Source: Gemmatimonadota bacterium
GTDB taxonomy: Bacteria; Gemmatimonadota; Gemmatimonadetes; Longimicrobiales; Gaopeijiaceae
Length of the DNA: 64,000 nt
NCBI GenBank assembly: GCA_022822325.1
Contig: JAJEBW010000048.1
Span: 1-64,000, forward strand
Direction: 5' to 3'
The notes below the pieces were generated by a model, which was not told where the DNA came from, did not search any database, and was given only the letters and a program-made list of their open reading frames with translations. Positions 52,045 to 60,778 of this stretch are shown piece after piece (within the stretch, counting starts at the first letter, position 1; each line of letters opens with the position of its first letter). The translations under genes and the position numbers were made by a program.

Positions 52045-52102
52045 GACCCCCGCGTCGCCTCCTGCCTCCGCCGGCACAGCTCCATGTCGCCCCCTTACGC
52101 GC

Positions 52103-52214
52103 GCTGACCCTCGGAGGGGACCGGGTGGTGGCCGGGTTCGGCCGCGCGCACGTCTACATCGTCGCCTTCAACGAGTTCGACCTTGCGTTTCTGGAGCGGT
52201 ACCGGATGCCCTGA
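52103..52214 (+). other. Coding-like fragment, possible gene remnant
   Basis: The plus strand is open here without a start codon, reading LTLGGDRVVAGFGRAHVYIV then AFNEFDLAFLERYRMP and a stop at 52212-52214. It is protein-like in composition, but no family is recognised. Together with the neighbouring DUF1016 piece it suggests a decayed insertion site. Chance cannot be excluded for 37 codons. Confidence 0.25.
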
Positions 52215-52433
52215 CCCTTGTTGGATCGCCGACGACGTGATCCACCGTGCGGTGGAACCAGACCGGGTGTTTCGGCAAGAAAGGCAGATCGTGCAGTCCT
52301 GATTGAACTTAGGGGGTTTCCTGCCGTAGATTGCCACTGCCGATGGAGCGGCCGATAACCGAGGATTCAGCGTTCCTCGGCCTGGCCGACCGGCACCGTA
52401 CCCAAGGGCGCTCATCACGGGGGATCAGGGCAT

Positions 52434-54137
52434 ATGAAGACGTCGACCTCGATCAAATCCGCCTCGACGGCGCTACTGCTACTCCTCCTCTTGACGGCGG
52501 TCCAATGTCAGGCGGGAGACGCACGTGACGAGGGGTTGCCGGACGGGTCGGGCACCTACGATGACCTCGTTGCACTGTTCCAGGAATTCCTCGAGTGGAC
52601 GGATCCGGCCAGGGCGTCGGGCAACGTTCCGAACCGGGACATCGCCGGCAGCGCGACCGACGTCTATCCCGACTACTCTGAGGCGACCGTCGAGCGGCGT
52701 CGCGCCACGATGCGGGACTTCCAGGCGCGGCTCGAGGACATGGCGGTCGTGGACTGGGAGCTCGATCAACGGGTCGACTATCTGGCAGTTCGTTCCCGAT
52801 TCGATCGTCACGACTTCACATTGAACGTGTCCCGCCCCTGGTCCAGGGACCCCGGCTTCTATGTGGATCAGATGCTGCGCATCACCTTCGCGGACTTGCC
52901 ATTGGACGACGACGGGACCACCGCGCTCCGGACGCGCCTCGAGGCCATCTCACTCCTGGTGGAGCAGGCCAGGAACAACCTGACGGAAGTAGCCGCCGAC
53001 TACGCGGACCTCGCAATCTTCAATCTGACCAACGCCGACGGCGTGGGGCACGGCTACCCGTACCGGGCAACGCCGCCGGCCGGCGTTCTTGGCTGGTACG
53101 ACGACTTCCTTGAGCGGGCGGCCAGGCAGCAACCCGATCTCCGCGCCGACATCGCCGCGGCCCAGGAGTCCGTCCGCGGCTTCCACGACTGGCTCGTCGC
53201 GAATCGAGGCGACATGACCGCGCAGGGCGGCGTGGGTCGAGAGATGTTCGACTGGTACCTGAAGCACGTTAAGCTCATGCCCTACGACGCGGATCAGATC
53301 GTCACGCTGGGCCTGCGGGAGCTGGATCGCCTCTGGAGTGCGTATGCGCTGGAACAGCACCGGAACCGGCATCTGCCGCCGCTCGAGCTGTCGGCGTCGG
53401 CGGAGGAGTATGAGATGCGGATCGACAGCGTCGACACGCGGATCCGCGACTTCCTGGTGGAGGAGGACATCATCACGATCCCGGACTACATCTGGGAGCT
53501 CGGCACGAACGTGCCGTGGATCGTCCGTCCCGGCGGCCCGAACTTCTGGGAACAGGTGCAGTTCCGTGACCCGACGCCCGATCACCTGCACGCCGTCATT
53601 CCCGGGCATCGTTTCGACGGCCTGGTCGCACGGCAAAACACGCACCCCATCCGCAGCAAGATCAGCAGCGGGGCGCGCACCGAAGGCTGGGCCACCTATC
53701 TGGAAGAAGCCGTCATGGAAGCCGGTCTGCTCGATGACGCGCCGCGGGTCCGTGAACTCATCCAGGTCTTCGGTATCTTCCGGGCCGCCAGGGTGCCGGC
53801 GGACGTGTGGCTCCAGCTCAACGAGATGACAGTCGACGAAGTCGTAGCGTGGTGGATGGAGCGCACCCCGTGGCTGGACGAGAACGTTGCGCGCGTGGAC
53901 GCCGAGATCTACCTGCGCCGGCCACCGGGATACGGGCTCGGGTACGCGATCGGCATGCTGCAGATGAGGCAGCTCCTCGCCGATCGCAAGCGCCAGTTGG
54001 GCGACGAATTCGACCTCGGGGAGTTCCACGACACGTTCATGGCAGCCGGGCGGCTGCCGATCTCGCTGATCCGTTGGGAGATGACAGGCCTGGACGACGA
54101 AGTGCGGGATCTCTGGAAGCGGGAGCGGCTCAACTAA
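52434..54137 (+). CDS. DUF885 family protein, exported, altered metal motif
   Basis: A 567-residue secreted protein with signal peptide (TALLLLLLLTAVQC; a weak lipobox, LTAVQC, could also serve). The DUF885 family has a metallopeptidase-like HExxPGHH motif. Here it reads HLHAVIPGHRFDG, with Ala in place of the Glu and Arg in place of the second His, while the downstream EGWATYLEEAVMEAGL is intact. The usual peptidase activity may therefore be lost. It is followed 14 bp later by an NTF2-like lipoprotein, with which it is probably co-transcribed. Confidence 0.8.
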   Translation: MKTSTSIKSASTALLLLLLLTAVQCQAGDARDEGLPDGSGTYDDLVALFQEFLEWTDPARASGNVPNRDIAGSATDVYPDYSEATVERRRATMRDFQARLEDMAVVDWELDQRVDYLAVRSRFDRHDFTLNVSRPWSRDPGFYVDQMLRITFADLPLDDDGTTALRTRLEAISLLVEQARNNLTEVAADYADLAIFNLTNADGVGHGYPYRATPPAGVLGWYDDFLERAARQQPDLRADIAAAQESVRGFHDWLVANRGDMTAQGGVGREMFDWYLKHVKLMPYDADQIVTLGLRELDRLWSAYALEQHRNRHLPPLELSASAEEYEMRIDSVDTRIRDFLVEEDIITIPDYIWELGTNVPWIVRPGGPNFWEQVQFRDPTPDHLHAVIPGHRFDGLVARQNTHPIRSKISSGARTEGWATYLEEAVMEAGLLDDAPRVRELIQVFGIFRAARVPADVWLQLNEMTVDEVVAWWMERTPWLDENVARVDAEIYLRRPPGYGLGYAIGMLQMRQLLADRKRQLGDEFDLGEFHDTFMAAGRLPISLIRWEMTGLDDEVRDLWKRERLN

Positions 54138-54151
54138 AAGGAGTGACAACC

Positions 54152-54640
54152 ATGAAAACGCTGAACTCGGTCCTGGGCTTGTCGGTACTGTTGGCGGGGT
54201 GCGCCGGGGTCGGTGATGGAGAGCTCACCGATGCCGAGCGTGCGGCGCTTGCCGACTCCATACGTCAGTTCGCCAACGAGATGGTCGAGACCATCGACGG
54301 TTACGATGTGGACGGCTTCATCGGATATCACCTGGACGGCCCCGACTTCGCCTGGGCGAGCCGCGGGGAGATCACCCCGCTGGAGTCACATCGTGCCTCG
54401 ATGAAGGAGTACTTCCCCGGCGTCGGAAGGAACGTGCACTTCACGCTCGGAGAAAGCACGGTGCACGTGCTGATCCGGGACGCCGCGGTGGCCACGTCGG
54501 TCATTCACTCGACCAACGTCGGCGAGGATGGAGAGCCGATCAGCGGTCACGAGGTCTGGAGCATCGTGGTGCAGCGCATCGAGGGCGAGTGGAAGGTGGT
54601 GCAGGTGCACGAGTCGTACCCGCCGTCCCCGGACCCCTAG
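54152..54640 (+). CDS. NTF2/SnoaL-like lipoprotein
   Basis: A 162-residue exported lipoprotein. The signal is MKTLNSVLGLSVLLAGC with lipobox LAGC. The mature part starts with a helix (AALADSIRQFANEMVETIDG), then cone-like beta strands ending VWSIVVQRIEGEWKVVQVHE, a DUF4440/SnoaL-type fold used for small-molecule binding or catalysis. AAAAGGAG lies 8-15 bp before the ATG. It forms a two-gene unit with the DUF885 gene. Function unknown. Confidence 0.72.
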   Translation: MKTLNSVLGLSVLLAGCAGVGDGELTDAERAALADSIRQFANEMVETIDGYDVDGFIGYHLDGPDFAWASRGEITPLESHRASMKEYFPGVGRNVHFTLGESTVHVLIRDAAVATSVIHSTNVGEDGEPISGHEVWSIVVQRIEGEWKVVQVHESYPPSPDP

Positions 54641-54852
54641 CCGCGCGGAACGACACCGTCGCGATCTCGCCCAACTTGCGATCCGTTGGTGTTCGCTCGC
54701 GTCACCGTTTGCGTGGGAGAGGCAGCCAGATGGCCGTTATCGGTTCTGGGGCGAGGTCACCCGACCGGGCGAACGATTCACGCGCGTTCTTCAAGTCGTT
54801 ACTCCGTCTGGTCGGGTGACGAACGGCACCGGATCCATCCGGCCAATCAGAA
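54641..54852 (+). other. Convergent gap with inverted repeat and a coding-like fragment
   Basis: GTCACCCGACC (54756-54766) and GGTCGGGTGAC (54810-54820) form a perfect 11-bp inverted repeat with a 43-base loop. It lies between two convergent genes and may act as a transcription end. The plus strand over 54690-54830 is also open and reads RQPDGRYRFWGEVTRPGERF and RVLQVVTPSGRVTNG, which resembles a small soluble protein, but no start is seen. Confidence 0.4.
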
Positions 54853-56643
54853 CTACCGGGACCCCCGAGCGGCCAGCGCGACGACCTCGATGGCAGCCTC
54901 ACGCATCGTTACCGCGAGCGTACTTCCGTCGGGGCTCGCGCTCGGCTGAAGCGCGCCCGGCACGCCGGTCGTCACCTGTTCCGTCGCGCCGCTGGCGATG
55001 TCGACCCGCCACACCTGGAAGGGCCCGGAGCCGTCGTTGCGCGAGTAGAAGAGCGATGTGCCGTCGGCGCTCCAATCGGGCGCGCTATACGGTTCGCCAT
55101 TGGCAAAGGAGACCACCGCCGTGGGGATTCCTCCCGTGGCCGCCACCGTGTAGATGGTGACCCGTCCGTCCTCGAACGAGCGTCCGTAGAAAGCCAGCCG
55201 CTCGCCGTCCGGCGAAAAACGGGCTCCCATGGCATAGCCCTGGAAGCCGTCGAGCGGGACTCGGACAGGGTCGGCGACCGCGGACCCCGTAGCGGGATCG
55301 ACGGCGACCGTGTACACGGACCCCGGGTTCCCCTCGAGCGGCGGACCGTGGCTGCTGAAGGCGAGCGCCCGCCCGTCCGGGCTCCAATCCGGCTCGCCCG
55401 TGTCCGCCCCCGGCCCGAACCGCGTGAGTCGTGTGGGTCGCTCGTTCCCGTCCACCGGGACCAGCCATATGTCGTCGCTCTGCTCCATGTGCGAGTGGAA
55501 GGCGAGCCAACGGCTGTCGGGCGACCATGCGGCCCCGTAGTCTTCGCCCTCCTCCGAGACAAGCGTTCGGATCGCACCGACCGGGGCGCCTCCGGCGTCG
55601 AGGTCAAGGACGCCCAGGTCGAAGTCGATGGGCATGCGGGTGCGTCGCCAGGAGAAGGTGATGAACCCCAGCGACCCACCGCCGGGGTGCCAGGAAGGCA
55701 GAAAGGCGCTCATGGAATCTGCCCGCAAGACATCGGCGGGCTCCCCTCCGGTCACCGGCACGAGGCCCACCGTGGTGCGCGTGTGGTACACACTGAGAGC
55801 GACGCGGCCGTCGGCGAGCGGCGTGACCGCGAGTGCGTCACGGCCGGTGCGCTCCAACCGTTCGGCCGGGCCTCCGTCCAGTGGCACGCGCCAGGCGACA
55901 AAGAGCGAGTCGCCGATCCCCGCTGCCGCGAGATGGAGCGCGTCGCCTGTGGAGGACCACTCCACGCGGCGGTCCCATCCGACCTGGAGGCCGGTGGCGA
56001 GCGTGCGCGTTTCGCCCGTCGCGATCTCTGTCACGGCGAGGTCCGAGCGACCGCCCGCGCTGCGAAGGTATGCGACCCGGCGTCCGTCGGGAGATTGCAC
56101 AGCCGCGACCCATCCCCCGGCATGGTCGACGACCACGGACATCGCGCGGCCGGGTCCCGGCGCGTACGCGACCCACGCGGTATCGGCACCCGCGTATCGA
56201 AGCGCGGTCACGGTCCCGTCGGGCCGCAATCGCGGATAGTCGATGCGTGCGTCCCCGGGATCCACGATCCGCGACTCCCGGCCGGTCGTCGGGTCCAGAG
56301 CCCAGACCCCGTGACGATCGGACTGGCGGTCGACGTAGACGACGCGCGAACCGTCCGGCGACCAGGTCACCCGCGTCCGTCCTCCCTGGGTTGTCGTCAT
56401 CGCGCGGCCGACCCCGGTCGCTACGTCGTAGACCGTCAGCGATCTCTTGTCCGCGGCATAATCGGCGAATACGACGCGATCGCCGGCAGGCGACGGGATG
56501 CCCGGGTAGGCGTCGTACAGGTCTGTGTGGACGTGTCGTGCCAGCACGACATCCGAGACCTCTGCGATTTCGCTTCCGCACGCTGCCGCCGCGAGCAGCG
56601 GCACCGCCGCAAGAACAAACCTGGACTTGCCGCATCGTGTCAA
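54853..56643 (-). CDS. PD40/TolB-like beta-propeller lipoprotein
   Basis: A secreted propeller of 596 residues. The signal is KSRFVLAAVPLLAAAAC with lipobox AAAC (Cys22). The PD40 repeats are visible as VTWSPDGSRVVYVDRQ, AAWSPDSRWLAFHSH, PDWSPDGRALAFSSHG and GARFSPDGERLAFYGR. Start TTG 56643 sits only 1-2 bp behind GAGGAG, so the exact start is unsure. Ligand unknown. It lies 24 bp downstream of the AlbA_2 gene on the same strand. Confidence 0.8.
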   Translation of the reverse strand: MTRCGKSRFVLAAVPLLAAAACGSEIAEVSDVVLARHVHTDLYDAYPGIPSPAGDRVVFADYAADKRSLTVYDVATGVGRAMTTTQGGRTRVTWSPDGSRVVYVDRQSDRHGVWALDPTTGRESRIVDPGDARIDYPRLRPDGTVTALRYAGADTAWVAYAPGPGRAMSVVVDHAGGWVAAVQSPDGRRVAYLRSAGGRSDLAVTEIATGETRTLATGLQVGWDRRVEWSSTGDALHLAAAGIGDSLFVAWRVPLDGGPAERLERTGRDALAVTPLADGRVALSVYHTRTTVGLVPVTGGEPADVLRADSMSAFLPSWHPGGGSLGFITFSWRRTRMPIDFDLGVLDLDAGGAPVGAIRTLVSEEGEDYGAAWSPDSRWLAFHSHMEQSDDIWLVPVDGNERPTRLTRFGPGADTGEPDWSPDGRALAFSSHGPPLEGNPGSVYTVAVDPATGSAVADPVRVPLDGFQGYAMGARFSPDGERLAFYGRSFEDGRVTIYTVAATGGIPTAVVSFANGEPYSAPDWSADGTSLFYSRNDGSGPFQVWRVDIASGATEQVTTGVPGALQPSASPDGSTLAVTMREAAIEVVALAARGSR

Positions 56644-56667
56644 ACTCCTCGAACTCGCCGACGGCGC

Positions 56668-58119
56668 TCACAGTACCTCCCAATGCCCGGCTCTGGACGA
56701 ACCGACCCGCCGGATCGCGCCAGCTTCGTGCAGCTTGCGGAAGTGGTGCTTCACTCCCTTGACGGTCAGTCCGAGACGCTCCGCGATCCTGGGCTGAGTG
56801 ATCCCGGGCTCCGTTTTCAGCATGGCGAGGATCCGCTCCGCCGGAGGCTTTTGTTCAGCACTTCGGCCAGTCTTTGGGCCAGTCTTTGGGGCAGTCTTTG
56901 GGCCAGTGCCTGACCCTTCGGTGGCCCTCCGGCGGGTGTCCGGCCATGTCCCTTCTCCGGCGGTTTTCCGGCTGTCGCGCGGTACTCCGCGAGCGGCGGC
57001 ATCGGCGGCCAGGTAGGCCTCGGAGAACGGGAAACGCAGGCGAAGCACGCCGCCGGGCTCCCGGGTCCAGAGTGGCGTCGGATTGCCGGCCTTCATACAC
57101 CGTTCGCGGATCTGGTGGATCCCTCGGCCCCAAGCCTCGATCAGCCCGGCCCGAAAGAAGGCGTGGGCGACCCGCGGGTTGTGCGGCTCCGACAGCATTC
57201 CTCCGGTGGTGGAGACGCTCCAATCGACCGGGAGTTCGGCGGGATTCCGGATCGTGATGCGGTCATTGTACACGCGGATCTGCGTGGAGGTTTGCCTGGC
57301 GTAGTCGCGATGAATCACGGCGTTGATGACCGCTTCCCGCATGGCCTCTCGTGGCACCGGGAAGGTCTCGACACGATAGATGCCATCGTAGGAAATGACT
57401 CCCCGGGTGTACTTGGTGTAGAGCAGGTCGAGCGTCCGGTCCACCTGAGCGAACAGATCGCCCCCGATCACGTCTTGATAGATCAGTTCAGGACCCCTGA
57501 AGTGGCCGATCTTCACATGCGACCCCATGAGGAATCGATGTGGCGACGGATGGAACAGCAACGCGGCGGCCCGCTTCAGAAAGGCGCCGTCGCGGAGCTG
57601 GAGTCTCTCGATCACGTCTTCGTCGGAGTCGTCCAGCGCTTCCGGCGGCAACCGCTCCGCCTTGACGCCCCGCCGTCGGAACCCATCGAAAACCCGCCCG
57701 TCGAGCTCGCTCAGCTTCACCCCCGGCAAGGCCACGTCATCCCACGTGCGGCCGTGCCTTTCGAGCAGGAAGCGGGTCAGCGCGGCGCCCTCGAGCACCT
57801 GCTTCGTGCTCCCGCTGCGGTAGTGGAACTTGCCCCGGTAGCTGATCGGGTTCGGGTGCGGCTCCACGACGATCTCGATGTACTCGAGGCCGCCCTCCGA
57901 CTTCAGGTTCACGTCGACCACGATTCCGAGCAGCGCCCGCACCTTGCCGGGAATGTCCTCCATCAGCGAGAGCACGTTGCGGATCCCGACGATCTCGCCG
58001 TTGTCGTCCTTGCCGATCTCGAGGATGCCGCCCTGCGCGTTCGTGAAGCCGCAGATCCACGCGAGGTATTCGTCGCGCCAGAAGCGCTTCCACTCGACGT
58101 TATGAGTCTCGGGCGTCAT
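56668..58119 (-). CDS. AlbA_2 (Schlafen-type) ATP-binding regulator
   Basis: A 483-residue putative transcriptional regulator. The AlbA_2 domain is residues about 1-130 (ICGFTNAQGGILEIGKDDNG, EIVGIRNVLS). The HATPase_c_4-like domain is about residues 270-330 (EAVINAVIHRDYARQTSTQI). The C-terminal winged helix is ERILAMLKTEPGITQPRIAE then LHEAGAIRRVG. The linker before the winged helix contains KTAPKTGPKTG, encoded by a 12-bp repeat. No clear ribosome binding site at the ATG. Related proteins occur near mobile elements and defense genes. Confidence 0.85.
   Translation of the reverse strand: MTPETHNVEWKRFWRDEYLAWICGFTNAQGGILEIGKDDNGEIVGIRNVLSLMEDIPGKVRALLGIVVDVNLKSEGGLEYIEIVVEPHPNPISYRGKFHYRSGSTKQVLEGAALTRFLLERHGRTWDDVALPGVKLSELDGRVFDGFRRRGVKAERLPPEALDDSDEDVIERLQLRDGAFLKRAAALLFHPSPHRFLMGSHVKIGHFRGPELIYQDVIGGDLFAQVDRTLDLLYTKYTRGVISYDGIYRVETFPVPREAMREAVINAVIHRDYARQTSTQIRVYNDRITIRNPAELPVDWSVSTTGGMLSEPHNPRVAHAFFRAGLIEAWGRGIHQIRERCMKAGNPTPLWTREPGGVLRLRFPFSEAYLAADAAARGVPRDSRKTAGEGTWPDTRRRATEGSGTGPKTAPKTGPKTGRSAEQKPPAERILAMLKTEPGITQPRIAERLGLTVKGVKHHFRKLHEAGAIRRVGSSRAGHWEVL
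56865..56912 (+). repeat. Four 12-bp tandem copies inside the AlbA_2 gene
   Basis: GGCCAGTCTTTG occurs at 56865-56876 and 56877-56888, then GGGCAGTCTTTG at 56889-56900 and GGCCAGTGCCTG at 56901-56912. On the coding strand each unit specifies four residues (KTGP/KTAP-like), so copy-number change would keep the frame and vary the hinge length between the ATPase-like part and the DNA-binding domain. Confidence 0.88.
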
Positions 58120-58235
58120 CGGCCGGGCCCTGTGGCGGGTCTCCGCTCGACGTCCGGCCGTTCAGGCGTCATGGGCGTGATCGTCTTCCGTGTCGTCATC
58201 TCGAATGGGCAGGCGGATGGAGCCGGTGTGGGCTG

Positions 58236-58424
58236 CTACATCATACCCTGCTTGATCGCTCGCGTCTTGTCGAGAGATCGTAGAATCCGGGTGAGCGCGC
58301 GGCCGTAGCGAGAGAGTGCATCGGAGAGACGGTCGGTGGACGTATCCAGATGGAACACACCTTCATCCTGGTCGACTCGTTCCTCGCCGAGAACGTGGGC
58401 GAGGTCGCCGGAAGCGAGGACCAC
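58236..58424 (-). CDS. Small open frame between two accessory genes
   Basis: Low confidence. 62 residues from GTG 58424 (VVLASGDLAHVLGEERVDQD and SDALSRYGRALTRILRSLDK). The same frame stays open back to the stop of the upstream gene (58482-58484), giving about 80 protein-like residues without a proper start. It is not preceded by a good ribosome binding site. It could be a short gene, or a fragment separated from the upstream gene by one stop codon. Otherwise the 58120-58481 gap has no named element. Confidence 0.3.
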   Translation of the reverse strand: MVLASGDLAHVLGEERVDQDEGVFHLDTSTDRLSDALSRYGRALTRILRSLDKTRAIKQGMM

Positions 58425-58481
58425 GATCGATGTTGCCCCCGAGAATTCGACCGCTTGCCCACACTCGCTGAGAGCCGCGGA

Positions 58482-59375
58482 CTACCCCGCCAGCGAATCC
58501 CCCGCCTCTTCCCGCTCCTTTCCCAACCGCTGGAAGAGCCGCCGTTGCGACCTGGTGAGGCGCCACATGCTGCGCGGATTCAGCGGCATCTCCTGACCCG
58601 CGTCGGTTCCGCCCACTGCTTCGACCATCCGGCCGCTCACACGGAACCAGGGCCGCATCTCCCGCGCGGCCGCATCGGCGAGCACGTCGCCGATCCGCGA
58701 TTCCAGCCGCCGCCGTCCGCGGGAGGTCGCGAGCTGCCACAACGCATGCCCTCGCGCCAGCTTCGAGATCTCGATCCGCGCCTCGCCGCGGAGGAAGCGC
58801 CCGATCACCTCCGCCAACACCGCCTCCGCCACCACGATCGAGGGCGAATCGTGCGCGAAGGAAACCCAGCAGCGCGGCACCGCGCTCCAGTCCACCGCGA
58901 GGCTTGGCCGAAAGACCTCCGTCAGTGCGGTCTGCACAAAGGGATTCGCCTCCAGCGTCACGCCCGCCCGGTCGCAGAGGAGCAGGGCGGGCCTGATCCC
59001 CAGCTCGGCGACGCACTCCAGGAGCGTGTCGCGATGCTTCGCCCGTCCCACGACCGCCACCCCCCAGGTCTCGGTCTGGTTGCGCGAAAGCGAGGTCGCG
59101 CTGCGCACATCCACCGCGGTCGTCCTGGCGTAGCTCTCGATGCGGGCGGGATCGATGCGCGGACCGGTCGCGATCTCCACGAAGAGGGTGTGCCGCATGC
59201 TCTCGGAGGCCAGCGCCAGCAACGCATACAGACGGGAGGTGTCGTCTCCCGGCAGACCGCCGTCCAGCCAGTGGTCGCGGTAGCCGAGCGCGCGCAGCCG
59301 GAGCGGCACCCCCGGGCCCCCCCGGCACATCCCGACGAACAGGTTGACGACGCTAAGGGCGAAAGTCGATGACAT
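58482..59375 (-). CDS. Hypothetical protein, second gene of an unrecognised pair
   Basis: 297 residues with no family, signal or membrane segment recognised. The ATG at 59375 is used. It starts MSSTFALSVVNLFVGMCRGG, and the sequence has alternating strand and helix character (PALLLCDRAGVTLEANPFVQ). The C-terminal part is helical and Arg-rich (RLTRSQRRLFQRLGKEREEA). It overlaps the preceding gene by 23 bases, so both are probably coupled and their products interact. Confidence 0.7.
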   Translation of the reverse strand: MSSTFALSVVNLFVGMCRGGPGVPLRLRALGYRDHWLDGGLPGDDTSRLYALLALASESMRHTLFVEIATGPRIDPARIESYARTTAVDVRSATSLSRNQTETWGVAVVGRAKHRDTLLECVAELGIRPALLLCDRAGVTLEANPFVQTALTEVFRPSLAVDWSAVPRCWVSFAHDSPSIVVAEAVLAEVIGRFLRGEARIEISKLARGHALWQLATSRGRRRLESRIGDVLADAAAREMRPWFRVSGRMVEAVGGTDAGQEMPLNPRSMWRLTRSQRRLFQRLGKEREEAGDSLAG

Positions 59376-60516
59376 CGCGACCATCCTCGTCGAGCAGGCG
59401 CGCCCGTGCGTCCATGTGGCGCTGCACATTGGCGAAGAAGCGCAGAACCGCGCCTCCACTGGTGCCCTGCGGCAGACCGATGCGAATGAAATCCCGGCCG
59501 ATCCCGAAATCGAGAACGCCGGTGGTGTCGAGATCGAGCGCCCGCACCTGCATGACGGCCGATGCGCCGCCCCCTGGAATTCCCCAGAGCCGGAAGGGCG
59601 CCGCTCCCGAGAAGAGAACCTCGCAGAGGCGGTGGAGATCGTCGGTCGGACGCGCGGTCCGCACCGTCATCAGGCCGCCCCGGATCCGGCCCTCCCGCCG
59701 GCCGGCCCGCACCGCCTGCCGCAACTCGATCGCATCGATCTGCCGCCGGGATGCGCGCCGCAGGGTCTCCACCAGGCGAAGGTGGGCCTCGATCGAGTTT
59801 CCCCGCGCCTCCAGCCGGCCTTCCATGTCGATGTCGGCGAGGACGAAGGCCTCGGGACCGCCGGAGTCCGGACGGTACCGGAGCTGCACCCGGGAGAGGG
59901 AGATGCGGCTCTGCAAACGCTCTTCGCGGCCCAGCGCCTCCAGTGCGTGGGTGGAGCCGCCGCCCCAGATCTGCATCGACATGAATCCGTTGCCGTCTTC
60001 CCGTTCCGGTTCGTCGCCGAAGGGCCGCCGGTCGTGGGCGAGCGCAGCGCCCCGCAGTTTGCCAAGTCCGGCCGCCATCTCCAGGAGCTGGTCCGGAAAG
60101 GTCAGGCGGGCGAGGCCGCTGCCGATGCGCGTCATCCGCCCGACGATCCAGTCGGCGGTGTGGCTGCGGGCGACGGTATGGAGGATCCAGAAGCGTTCGT
60201 CGCGGCAATCCAGGTACAGCGACGCCGCCTTCCCGCCGCGGACCGGTCCCCGGATGGTGAAGAGCTCCGGCGCCCGGCTGTCGTGCACCTCGCCGGGGAA
60301 CTGCTTTCGCAGGCGCAGCTCGGAGAGGATTCGCGCAAGGCGCCGTCGCGGATCGATTGCCCCGCCCCTCCGGTCGCTCCCGCGCGCCTCCATCAGGTAG
60401 CTCTTGACCGGGATCGCGTCGCCGGCGGACGGCCGTCCCCTGGCGCGGGCCGCGTATGCACCGGTGAGCCGGCTTTCCAGAAACTCCGCGAGCTGAGCCC
60501 GGTCGTCGACGATCAT
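59353..60516 (-). CDS. Hypothetical protein, first gene of an unrecognised pair
   Basis: 387 residues, no family recognised. It begins MIVDDRAQLAEFLESRLTGA. It contains a basic patch (RRRLARILSELRLRKQFPG), then strand-rich blocks FTIRGPVRGGKAASLYLDCR and ERFWILHTVARSHTADWIVG. The C-terminus is DVIDFRP. There is no signal, membrane helix or obvious catalytic motif. GGGAGG lies just upstream of ATG 60516 and a sigma-70-type promoter at 60545-60573. It overlaps the next gene by 23 bases, and the AlbA_2 gene lies about 360 bp further downstream on the same strand. Confidence 0.72.
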   Translation of the reverse strand: MIVDDRAQLAEFLESRLTGAYAARARGRPSAGDAIPVKSYLMEARGSDRRGGAIDPRRRLARILSELRLRKQFPGEVHDSRAPELFTIRGPVRGGKAASLYLDCRDERFWILHTVARSHTADWIVGRMTRIGSGLARLTFPDQLLEMAAGLGKLRGAALAHDRRPFGDEPEREDGNGFMSMQIWGGGSTHALEALGREERLQSRISLSRVQLRYRPDSGGPEAFVLADIDMEGRLEARGNSIEAHLRLVETLRRASRRQIDAIELRQAVRAGRREGRIRGGLMTVRTARPTDDLHRLCEVLFSGAAPFRLWGIPGGGASAVMQVRALDLDTTGVLDFGIGRDFIRIGLPQGTSGGAVLRFFANVQRHMDARARLLDEDGRDVIDFRP

Positions 60517-60544
60517 CGAACCTCCCCCCTCCGTAGTGCCGGGA

Positions 60545-60573
60545 AGTATAGGTTCGGACCGCGCCCGGGGCAA
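60545..60573 (-). promoter_or_regulatory. Promoter for the two-gene hypothetical operon
   Basis: On the minus strand, TTGCCC (60568-60573) and TATACT (60545-60550) are 17 bp apart. The -10 box matches the sigma-70 consensus at five of six positions and the -35 box at four. Transcription would start near 60538, about 22 bases before the ATG. This is the best-formed promoter seen in the window. Confidence 0.55.
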
Positions 60574-60778
60574 AGCGCGCCCGGAAAGCGGCCACGCGAG
60601 CGCATGCCGCCGACGCAGGAGGGTCGATCGCCCGCCGGTCCGGCGGACCGGTCCGGACACAGCGGCGGACGCCCCATGTGTTACCATATTGGAATGCCAG
60701 TGCAAGCGGGCTGCGTCGCTTGGCGCCGGGTGGGCCGGCGCGACGGCGGGAGGCTCGCGAAGGCGGGCGGGAGCGGCA

